Source: JALZDI01 sp965653225 (lineage in GTDB: Bacteria; Actinomycetota; Actinomycetes; Propionibacteriales; Nocardioidaceae). From it: a DNA stretch of 6,729 nt. The notes beneath the pieces were generated by a model, which did no database searches, was not told where the DNA came from, and saw nothing but the letters and a program-made list of their open reading frames with translations. The DNA is taken from contig CBFGZI010000168.1 of NCBI GenBank assembly GCA_965653225.1, positions 1-6,729 of the forward strand, in the 5' to 3' direction. Shown piece after piece: positions 1-5,335 of the stretch; position 1 is the first letter of the stretch, and each line of letters opens with the position of its first letter. The position numbers were made by a program, and so were the translations under genes.

Positions 1-81
1 CGCTACGCCCGGCGCGGCCTCGAGCTCGAGCCGCACGACGAGGAGCCGGCCGCCGGCGGCACACCGGCGCTGGCCTACTGA
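1..81 (+). CDS. cydA: Cytochrome bd quinol oxidase subunit I, C-terminal end (partial)
   Basis: Only the last 26 residues and the TGA stop (79-81) are inside the window. They read as a basic patch (RYARRG) followed by an acidic, Ala/Gly/Pro-rich tail, which is how the cytoplasmic C-terminus of actinobacterial CydA usually looks after its last membrane helix. The identification rests mostly on context: cydB starts 21 bp downstream on the same strand, the standard cydAB order. CydA carries the haem groups (b558, b595, d) and the quinol site of the membrane-bound bd oxidase, but none of those residues can be seen here. The piece itself is too short to prove identity. Confidence 0.72.
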   Translation, partial: RYARRGLELEPHDEEPAAGGTPALAY

Positions 82-90
82 TGGGCTCCT

Positions 91-97
91 GAGGAGG
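91..97 (+). promoter_or_regulatory. Ribosome binding site of cydB
   Basis: GAGGAGG lies 5 nt before the ATG at 103. It is a near-perfect anti-16S match and fixes the cydB start. It sits in the 21-bp cydA-cydB gap, which leaves little room for a separate promoter and so supports co-transcription. Confidence 0.75.
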
Positions 98-102
98 CGG
101 AC

Positions 103-1173
103 ATGACACTCCCCGACCTGTGGTTCGCCATCGTGGCGGTGCTGTGGACCGGCTTCTTCGTGCTCGAGGGCTTCGACTTCGGCGTGGGCGCGCTGCACGG
201 CGTCGTCGGAAGGAGCGAGCACGAGCGGCGGGTGGCCATCAACACGATCGGGCCGTTCTGGGACGGCAACGAGGTATGGCTGATCGTCGGTGGCGCGGCG
301 ATCTTCGCGGCCTTCCCGTCGTGGTACGCGACCTGGTTCTCCGCGGGCTACCTGGCGCTGGTGCTCATCCTCGCCGCACTCATCGCGCGCGGCGTGTCCT
401 TCGAGTTCCGGGGCAAGGTCGACACGCCCCGCTGGCGCCGCACCTGGAGCACGACACTGACCGTGGGCAGCCTGCTGGCACCGCTGCTGATCGGGGTGGC
501 GCTCGGAGACCTGCTCGCGGGGCTACCGGTCGGCGCGGACGAGGAGTTCACCGGGTCGTTCGTCGACCTGCTCACACCGTTCGGCCTGCTGACCGGTCTC
601 ACCCTGCTGCTGCTGTGCCTGCTGCACGGTGCGGGCTTCCTCGCGCTACGGACGACCGGGGGGCTGCGCGACCGGGCCCTGCGAGTAGCCAGGCCGCTGT
701 CGCTGGTGGCGGCCGTCGCGGCCGTCGCGTACGGCGTCTCGATGGCGGTCGTGGCCGAGGTGGACGCTGCCACCACCACGACGCTCGTGCTCGTGCCCCT
801 TGGCGTGGTCCTGGCCGCGGTCGCGCTGGGTCGGCGTGACGGTCTCGCGTTCGCCGCCACCGCGGCCGCGATCGGGTTCACCGTGGTGTCGCTGTTCACC
901 GCGCTCTACCCGAACGTTCTCGTCTCCACGACGAATCCGGCGTTCTCCCTAACCGTGGCGGACACCGCGTCCGGGACGTACGCCCTGCAGGTCATGTCCG
1001 TGACCGCGCTGGTCCTGCTCCCACTGGTGCTGCTGTACCAGGGCTGGACCTATGTGGTGTTCCGCCACCGGCTCGCGACACCTCACGAGCCGGCTCCAGG
1101 AACCGCTCCCGCGGGCAGACCGTCTCCGGGCGAGCCGCCACCCGCGGGGCCGCCCCTCACCCATCCCGGGTGA
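103..1173 (+). CDS. cydB: Cytochrome bd quinol oxidase subunit II (CydB)
   Basis: CydB is the second core membrane subunit of cytochrome bd, which oxidises quinol and reduces O2 to water with high affinity and without proton pumping. The 356-residue protein shows the family blocks in order: LEGFDFGVG (residues 21-29), NTIGPFWDGNEVWLIVGG (47-64; D54 matches the Asp of the E. coli HWDGNQVW motif linked to the proton path), then the region around SFEFR (99-103), and near the end ALYPNVLVSTTNP (267-279) and LLYQGWTYVVF (310-320). About eight or nine hydrophobic segments can be counted. E22 stands where E. coli has Asp in its DGFD motif. Residues from about 324 to 356 form a Pro/Gly/Ala-rich tail with no motif I recognise. 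The start is fixed by GAGGAGG five bases upstream. No cydDC genes follow; the next gene faces the other way. Confidence 0.95.
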   Translation: MTLPDLWFAIVAVLWTGFFVLEGFDFGVGALHGVVGRSEHERRVAINTIGPFWDGNEVWLIVGGAAIFAAFPSWYATWFSAGYLALVLILAALIARGVSFEFRGKVDTPRWRRTWSTTLTVGSLLAPLLIGVALGDLLAGLPVGADEEFTGSFVDLLTPFGLLTGLTLLLLCLLHGAGFLALRTTGGLRDRALRVARPLSLVAAVAAVAYGVSMAVVAEVDAATTTTLVLVPLGVVLAAVALGRRDGLAFAATAAAIGFTVVSLFTALYPNVLVSTTNPAFSLTVADTASGTYALQVMSVTALVLLPLVLLYQGWTYVVFRHRLATPHEPAPGTAPAGRPSPGEPPPAGPPLTHPG

Positions 1174-1175
1174 GG
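1155..1175. terminator. Hairpin shared by the cydB and zwf ends (candidate bidirectional terminator)
   Basis: Arms CCTCACCC (1155-1162) and GGGTGAGG (1168-1175) are perfect 8-bp complements around a 5-nt loop (ATCCC). The right arm contains the cydB TGA stop (1171-1173) and the whole 2-bp gap; the zwf stop begins on the next base (1176-1178, minus strand). The stem could therefore end transcripts from both sides. No U-tract follows on either strand, which is common for actinobacterial hairpin terminators but makes the call less certain. Confidence 0.5.
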
Positions 1176-2603
1176 TCACTCCACCCAGGGTCCGTGCCAT
1201 CCCCCGGTGGCGGCGACGATCGCGTCGGCCTCGGGTGGCCCCCAGGACCCGGGCTCGTAGCCGTGCGCCGGCGGCGGGGCGTCGAGCAGCGGCTGCATGA
1301 TGCGCCAGCACTCCTCGACGATGTCCTGGCTGGGGAACCGCATGGTCTGGCCGACCATCGCCGCGTGCAGCAGCACCTCGTACGGCGTGGGCCCCTCGCC
1401 GCCCTCCTGCGCGAACTCGGCGTCCAGGGTCACCGCGCCGCCACCTCGTGGTGCGTCGGCGCGGCGTGCGTCGACGACCAGGCGCAGCCCGGTCGTGGGG
1501 TCGAGCCTGACCACGAACTGGTCCGTGGCGGGCGCCTGGTCGAAGAACGTGCCGGCCGCGTACGCGGCGGACGGCGGCTCGCGGAAGACGACCCGCAGCT
1601 CGGTCTGGGTCACCGGCAGGTGCTTCCCGGTGCGGATGAAGAACGGCACGCCGGCCCACCGCCAGTTGTCGATGTCCAGCCGGAGGGCGGCGTAGGTCTC
1701 GGTCGTCGAGTCGCCGGCCACGCCGTCGATGGCGCGGTAGCCGTCGTGCTGTCCGCGCACGTAGTGGGCCGGGTCGGCGGTGGCGATGGAGCGCAGGGCG
1801 GTGATCTGCGACTGGGCCAGCGCTCCCCTGCCCGGACCGCCGGGAGGCTCCATGGCCGCGGCGGCGAGCACCTGCATCAGGTGGTTGACGACGACGTCGC
1901 GCAGCGCGCCGACGGGGTCGTAGAAGTGGCCGCGGGTCTCGACCCCGAAGCTCTCGGCCATCGTGATCTCGACGCAGGAGACGTAGTTGCGGTTCCAGAG
2001 CGGCTCCATGACCGTGTTGGCGAACCGCAGGAACAGGATCTCCTCCAGCCCCATCTTGCCCAGGTAGTGGTCGATCCGGCACAGCTGCGACTCGTCCACG
2101 TACCGGTGCAGCTCCTCGGCCAGCGCTCGCGCGGACGCGAGGTCGTGCCCGAACGGCTTCTCCACCACCACCCGCGCTCCCCTGGTGAGGCCCTCCGCAG
2201 CCAGCCCCTTGACCACGGTGCTGAACAGGAACGGAGGTATCTCCAGGTAGAACACCGGGTGCTCGGCGTTCTTGATGGTGTCGCCGACGCGCTCGTAGAC
2301 CTTGGGGTCTCCGAAGTCGCCCTGCACATAGGACAAACGCTGCGCAAGGCGCTCGAAAACGGCGGGGTCGAGCGCCTCACCGGTCTCGATGATCGACTCG
2401 CGCGCTCGCGCGACCAGGTCGTCCAGGCCCCAGTCGTCGACGGCGACGCCGACGATGGGGCAGCTCAGCAGCCCGCGGCCCTCCAGCCGGTACAGCGACC
2501 GGAACGTCATCACACGGGCAAGGTCTCCGGTGATGCCGAAGATCACGAACACGTCTGCTGCCGGTGCCTGCGCGTCGGGCGTGCGCCCACCTGCGGTGGT
2601 CAT
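1176..2603 (-). CDS. zwf: Glucose-6-phosphate dehydrogenase, Zwf1 (Rv1121)-like
   Basis: Expected to oxidise glucose 6-phosphate to 6-phosphogluconolactone in the cytosol, the entry step of the oxidative pentose phosphate pathway. With the start at 2603 it has 475 residues, normal for the family. Motifs seen: Rossmann loop FGITGDLAR (22-30), EKPFG (148-152), substrate/catalytic RIDHYLGK (176-183, with D178, H179 and K183), the probable catalytic His in VNHLMQ (H241), and RTGKHLP (324-330). The overall sequence resembles M. tuberculosis Zwf1 more than the classical enzymes: MTFRxLYRLE after the Rossmann loop and a PIVGVAxDD strand. The cofactor-phosphate Arg of classical enzymes is absent (V55, followed by D56-D57). 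The start at 2603 has GGAGGGAG six bases upstream and gives a short N-terminus like Rv1121. An in-frame ATG at 2633, with AGGAAGGGG before it, would add 10 residues and cannot be excluded. It lies downstream of the GH15 gene on the same strand. Confidence 0.93.
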   Translation of the reverse strand: MTTAGGRTPDAQAPAADVFVIFGITGDLARVMTFRSLYRLEGRGLLSCPIVGVAVDDWGLDDLVARARESIIETGEALDPAVFERLAQRLSYVQGDFGDPKVYERVGDTIKNAEHPVFYLEIPPFLFSTVVKGLAAEGLTRGARVVVEKPFGHDLASARALAEELHRYVDESQLCRIDHYLGKMGLEEILFLRFANTVMEPLWNRNYVSCVEITMAESFGVETRGHFYDPVGALRDVVVNHLMQVLAAAAMEPPGGPGRGALAQSQITALRSIATADPAHYVRGQHDGYRAIDGVAGDSTTETYAALRLDIDNWRWAGVPFFIRTGKHLPVTQTELRVVFREPPSAAYAAGTFFDQAPATDQFVVRLDPTTGLRLVVDARRADAPRGGGAVTLDAEFAQEGGEGPTPYEVLLHAAMVGQTMRFPSQDIVEECWRIMQPLLDAPPPAHGYEPGSWGPPEADAIVAATGGWHGPWVE

Positions 2604-2608
2604 GGTGG

Positions 2609-2618
2609 TCTCCCTCCC
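2609..2618 (-). promoter_or_regulatory. Ribosome binding site deciding the zwf start
   Basis: On the minus strand GGGAGGGAGA precedes the ATG at 2603 with a normal spacing. A second, weaker purine run (AGGAAGGGG, about 2642-2650) lies before the alternative in-frame ATG at 2633, so two overlapping initiation sites 30 bp apart are possible. Confidence 0.55.
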
Positions 2619-2710
2619 TGGGCTCGCTCTCATGCAGCAAACCCCTTCCTCGGGCCGGTGTCCTCACCCGTAGTTGACGATGGAAGGCGGCTCGAACGCG
2701 CGCGGGCGAT

Positions 2711-2724
2711 GTAACCGGGGTTAT
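2711..2724. promoter_or_regulatory. Near-palindrome upstream of zwf, possible operator
   Basis: GTAACC (2711-2716) and GGTTAT (2719-2724) form an interrupted inverted repeat with a 2-bp spacer and one mismatch. It lies about 110-120 bp upstream of the zwf start, in relatively A/T-rich sequence for this window. This is where a zwf-specific promoter or operator could sit, but no convincing -35/-10 pair could be read. Confidence 0.25.
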
Positions 2725-2730
2725 GGACAC

Positions 2731-2779
2731 TTTCCTCGGCGCATGAACCGAGGGAAGGGACCATGCGCCGAGGGAAGGA
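2731..2779. repeat. Inverted repeat with overlapping direct repeat, GH15-zwf intergenic region
   Basis: CCTCGGCGCATG (2734-2745) and CATGCGCCGAGG (2762-2773) are perfect 12-bp complements. They extend to 15 positions (2731-2745 with 2762-2776) if one G-U pair is allowed, around a 16-nt spacer. The spacer and right arm also share an 11-bp direct repeat, CCGAGGGAAGG, at 2748-2758 and 2769-2779. The copies are 21 bp apart, two turns of the helix. The element lies about 50 bp after the GH15 stop and 130-170 bp before zwf. It could be a terminator, a leader hairpin or a pair of operator half-sites. Confidence 0.6.
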
Positions 2780-2805
2780 CTGCCGCACCAGGGAAGCGCC
2801 CGTCC

Positions 2806-2823
2806 GCCCTGCCAGGGCAGGGC
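2806..2823 (-). terminator. Hairpin just after the GH15 gene (candidate terminator)
   Basis: GCCCTGC (2806-2812) and GCAGGGC (2817-2823) pair perfectly over 7 bp with a 4-nt loop, starting 5 nt beyond the GH15 stop codon on the minus strand. The stem is all but one pair G-C per side and is placed where a terminator is expected. No U-tract follows. If it terminates efficiently, zwf needs its own promoter in the roughly 200 bp that follow. Confidence 0.45.
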
Positions 2824-2828
2824 AGGTG

Positions 2829-4673
2829 TCACCGACGCCCCGCCGCCCGGTCGAGCGCGGAGTCGAGGGTGGCGGCGGCGTCGATCAGGGCCAGGTGGGT
2901 GAACGCCTGCGGGAAGTTTCCCAGCTGCTCACCGGTGAGCCCGATCTCCTCCGAGTACAGGCCGAGGTGGTTGGCGTACGTGAGCATCTTCTCGAAGGTC
3001 AGCCGGGCGTCCTCGAGCCGGCCGGCCCGCGCCAGCGCGTCGACGTAGTTGAACGTGCACATCGAGAACGTGCCCTCCGACCCGCGCAGGCCGTCCGGTG
3101 TCGCCGACGGGTCGTAGCGGTACACCAGGCTGTCGGTGACCAGCTCGTCGTCCATCGCCCGGAGAGTCGACATCCACAGGGGGTCCTTCGGCGCGATGAA
3201 GCCGACCGTGGACATGCGCAGCAGCGAGGAGTCCAGGACCTTGTCGTCGTAGTGCTGCACGAACGCGCCACGCTCCTTGCTCCAGCCGCGGGTCATGATC
3301 TGCTCGTAGATGGCGTCCCGCGACTCGACCCACCGGTCCAGCGCCGCCGGGCGGCCGCGCTGGGTCGCCATCCGGATGGCGCGGTCGAACGCGACCCAGC
3401 TCATCAGCCGGCCGTAGGTGAAGTCCTTCTGACCCCCGCGCGTCTCCCAGATCCCTTCGTCTGGCTGGTCCCAGTGGTCGACCAGCCAGTCGACGATGTC
3501 GCGCAGGGCGATCCAGCCCTGGTGGCCGATTTCGATGCCGCGCTCGTCGCTGAAGTAGATGCTGTCGAGGGCCTCGCCGTAGATGTCCATCTGCCGCTGG
3601 TCGGCGGCGCCGTTGCCGATGCGCACCGGCCGTGACCCGCGGTAGCCCTCCCAGTGGTCGAGCGACTCCTCCTTGAGGTCCGAGGAGCCGTCGACCCGGT
3701 ACATGATGCTCAGCGGCCCCCCGGCGCTCCCGGTCCGCTCCAGCACCCGGTCGCCCAGCCAGCCGCCGAACGCGGCCGCCTCCTCGTAGAAGCCCATGGC
3801 CAGCAGTGCGTACACCGAGAACGAGCCGTCGCGCACCCAGGTATAGCGGTAGTCCCAGTTGCGCTCGCCGCCGACCTGCTCGGGCAGCCCGGCCGTGGGC
3901 GCGGCCACCAGCCCTCCGCTCGGGGCGTACGTCATGAGCTTCAGCGTGATCGCGGACCGCAGCAGCGCCTCGCGCCAGCGACCGTGGTACGTCGACTGAT
4001 GGATCCAGTGCCGCCAGAACCGGACCGTCTCGTCGAGGAGACCCTCGGCCTCCTCGACCGGGATCTCGCGTGGCGGCCCGTCGGCGGCCGACTCGATCAC
4101 CACCCCGCGGGTCATTCCGGCACTGAGCCGGACCGAGCCGACGATCCCGTCGCGTCCGTCGCTCCGCAGCTGCGCCAGCCGCTCGTCGTCGGCGTTGCGC
4201 ACCGGGTGCAGGGTCAGGTCGATGCCGGGTCCGCTGAACACCCCGCCGTGCTCGGTCACGTGCACCTCGTGGCCCGCCCGCCCGTAGTCGAACCGCGGCG
4301 CCAGCTCCACCGAGAACTCCATCTCCCCGCGGACGCACTTGACCAGGCGGACGATCCGGTGCCGCGCGGAGGGTTTCCCGCTCACGATCGGCGGCATGAA
4401 GTCGATCAGCTCGCCGACGCCGGCCTCGGTCATGAACCGGGTGATCAGGATCGCGGTGTCCGGGAAGTACAGCTGCTTGGTCGTGTACAAGGACACGTTC
4501 GGGCTGATCCGGCAGGCTCCGCCCCGTTCTCGGTCGAGCAGGCTCCCGAACAGGCTCGGGGAGTCGAAGCGTGGACAGCAGAACCAGTCGATGGTTCCGT
4601 CCTTGCTGACCAGGGCGGCCGTCTGCAGGTCACCGATCAGCCCGTGGTCCTCGATCGCGGGGTAGTCGTGCAC
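2829..4673 (-). CDS. Glycoside hydrolase family 15 protein (trehalase/glucoamylase-like)
   Basis: A 614-residue GH15 protein with no signal peptide, so cytosolic. GH15 enzymes are inverting hydrolases that release glucose from alpha-glucans; several mycobacterial members are alpha,alpha-trehalases, so trehalose is a strong alternative substrate. The N-terminal beta domain starts with the family opening IEDHGLIGDLQTAALVSKDG (7-26) and IDWFCCPRFDSPS (28-40). The (alpha/alpha)6 domain holds RNWDYRYTWVRDGSF (271-285), EGIWETRGGQKDFTYGRLM (406-424) and YSEEIGLTGEQLGNFPQAF (573-591). By alignment with the fungal enzyme motifs (LWEE and SEQ), E410 is the likely general acid and E575 the likely base. 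The start is a GTG at 4673 with GAGAGGA about 7-8 bases upstream. zwf follows on the same strand, which suggests that released glucose enters the pentose phosphate pathway after phosphorylation. Substrate cannot be assigned from sequence reading. Confidence 0.92.
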   Translation of the reverse strand: MHDYPAIEDHGLIGDLQTAALVSKDGTIDWFCCPRFDSPSLFGSLLDRERGGACRISPNVSLYTTKQLYFPDTAILITRFMTEAGVGELIDFMPPIVSGKPSARHRIVRLVKCVRGEMEFSVELAPRFDYGRAGHEVHVTEHGGVFSGPGIDLTLHPVRNADDERLAQLRSDGRDGIVGSVRLSAGMTRGVVIESAADGPPREIPVEEAEGLLDETVRFWRHWIHQSTYHGRWREALLRSAITLKLMTYAPSGGLVAAPTAGLPEQVGGERNWDYRYTWVRDGSFSVYALLAMGFYEEAAAFGGWLGDRVLERTGSAGGPLSIMYRVDGSSDLKEESLDHWEGYRGSRPVRIGNGAADQRQMDIYGEALDSIYFSDERGIEIGHQGWIALRDIVDWLVDHWDQPDEGIWETRGGQKDFTYGRLMSWVAFDRAIRMATQRGRPAALDRWVESRDAIYEQIMTRGWSKERGAFVQHYDDKVLDSSLLRMSTVGFIAPKDPLWMSTLRAMDDELVTDSLVYRYDPSATPDGLRGSEGTFSMCTFNYVDALARAGRLEDARLTFEKMLTYANHLGLYSEEIGLTGEQLGNFPQAFTHLALIDAAATLDSALDRAAGRR

Positions 4674-4691
4674 AGCCGTTTCCTCTCAGGC

Positions 4692-4716
4692 GATGTCGAC
4701 AGGTACGTCGAACATC
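4692..4716 (-). promoter_or_regulatory. Inverted repeat in the GH15 leader
   Basis: Read on the minus strand the arms are GATGTTCGAC and GTCGACATC, 9 paired bases with one bulged base, around a 6-nt loop (GTACCT). It ends only a few bases before the GH15 ribosome binding site (about 4680-4686). It may be an operator for a dimeric repressor or a leader hairpin affecting translation. Confidence 0.4.
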
Positions 4717-4866
4717 ACCCCCGTGCACAGCGCTGTCATCGTCCTCCACGGGTGACCCGCGCCCCGGCCGCCGGCCGTGGCCCGTCGGCGGTGCGCCCGG
4801 GACGGCGGGGACGGCCGGCGGTGTTCATCCGGAACGGAGGATGCCGAGCCGGCTGGTACTGACCGA

Positions 4867-4891
4867 TCCTCGTGGTGAGCGGCCACGAGGA
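4867..4891 (+). promoter_or_regulatory. Hairpin masking the DUF7144 ribosome binding site
   Basis: TCCTCGTGG (4867-4875) and CCACGAGGA (4883-4891) are perfect 9-bp complements with a 7-nt loop (TGAGCGG). The right arm covers the first five bases of the Shine-Dalgarno GAGGAGG (4887-4893), four bases before the ATG at 4898. If this forms in the mRNA, ribosome access would be reduced until the stem is opened. Confidence 0.5.
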
Positions 4892-4897
4892 GGCTCC

Positions 4898-5335
4898 ATG
4901 ACTGCACAAGCTCACCCCGAGGGCGGGGCCGCGCCCGCACGCAGGGAACCGACCGCATGGGTCGGCTGGATCGTGTTCGCGGCGATCATGATGGTTCTGC
5001 TCGGCATGTTCCATGTCGTGCAGGGACTCGTCGCGCTGTTCAACTCCAACTACTTCCTGGTCGGCCCGTCCGGGCTGGTCGTGTCGATGAACTACACGGC
5101 GTGGGGGTGGACGCACGTCATCGGCGGCATCGTGGTGGCCGCGGCGGGCATCTGCCTGTTCACCGGCCAGATGTGGGCCCGGGTGGTCGGTGTCGCGGTT
5201 GCGGTGATCAGCGCGATCATCAACATCGCGTTCCTGGCGGCGTACCCGGTGTGGTCGCTGATCATGATCGCGCTCGACGTGTTCGTCATCCTCGCCCTGA
5301 CCGTGCACGGGTCCGAGATCAAGGAGATCGACTAG
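4898..5335 (+). CDS. DUF7144-type four-helix membrane protein
   Basis: A 145-residue integral membrane protein of unknown function. After a short Pro/Ala/Glu-rich cytosolic N-terminus (1-19) it has four hydrophobic segments, about residues 21-48, 69-89, 93-115 and 117-137. The stretches NYTAWGWTHVIGGIVV (65-80) and AAYPVWSLIMIALDVFVILALTVHG (114-138) look to me like the recurring blocks of the actinobacterial DUF7144 family. There is no catalytic motif. The ATG at 4898 is chosen because GAGGAGG lies four bases upstream; an in-frame ATG at 4841 has no such site and would add 19 hydrophilic residues across the hairpin region. The gene diverges from the GH15 gene and converges on the LuxR-type gene, overlapping it by 4 bp at a shared CTAG. 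Its role is unknown; the name DUF7144 is from memory of the family pattern. Confidence 0.85.
   Translation: MTAQAHPEGGAAPARREPTAWVGWIVFAAIMMVLLGMFHVVQGLVALFNSNYFLVGPSGLVVSMNYTAWGWTHVIGGIVVAAAGICLFTGQMWARVVGVAVAVISAIINIAFLAAYPVWSLIMIALDVFVILALTVHGSEIKEID

Larger units (their letters stand above)
4674..4897. promoter_or_regulatory. Divergent regulatory region between the GH15 and DUF7144 genes
   Basis: This 224-bp region must carry the promoters for the two divergent genes. It contains at least four inverted repeats: GATGTCGAC/GTCGAACATC (4692-4716), the perfect palindrome ACAGCGCTGT (4727-4736), the 11-bp pair CCGCCGGCCGT/ACGGCCGGCGG (4768-4778 and 4811-4821), and a 9-bp hairpin over the DUF7144 ribosome binding site (4867-4891). 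No sigma-factor promoter could be read with confidence on either strand, and no ORF in it looks like a gene. Confidence 0.5.

Noticed and set aside
1170..2714. Long plus-strand open frame (about 514 codons) opposite zwf
   Set aside because: It is antisense to a gene with complete G6PD motifs. Its translation is rich in Arg, Gly, His, Val and Asp with no domain, as expected for the complement of high-G+C coding DNA.
2713..2735. SigR/SigH-like promoter (GGAA ... GTT) upstream of zwf, minus strand
   Set aside because: GGAAA and GTT are present but separated by only 15 nt; the stress sigma consensus needs about 18-19, so the match was not accepted.
2929..4862. Long open frames overlapping the GH15 gene (minus 2929-4338; plus 2763-3635 and 3654-4862)
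   Set aside because: All lie inside or opposite the GH15 gene, have Arg/Ala/Gly-rich translations and no recognisable motif or suitable ribosome binding site.
4841..4897. Upstream in-frame ATG at 4841 as the start of the DUF7144 gene
   Set aside because: It has no Shine-Dalgarno, adds a non-conserved hydrophilic segment and would translate through the hairpin and strong GAGGAGG that clearly serve the ATG at 4898.
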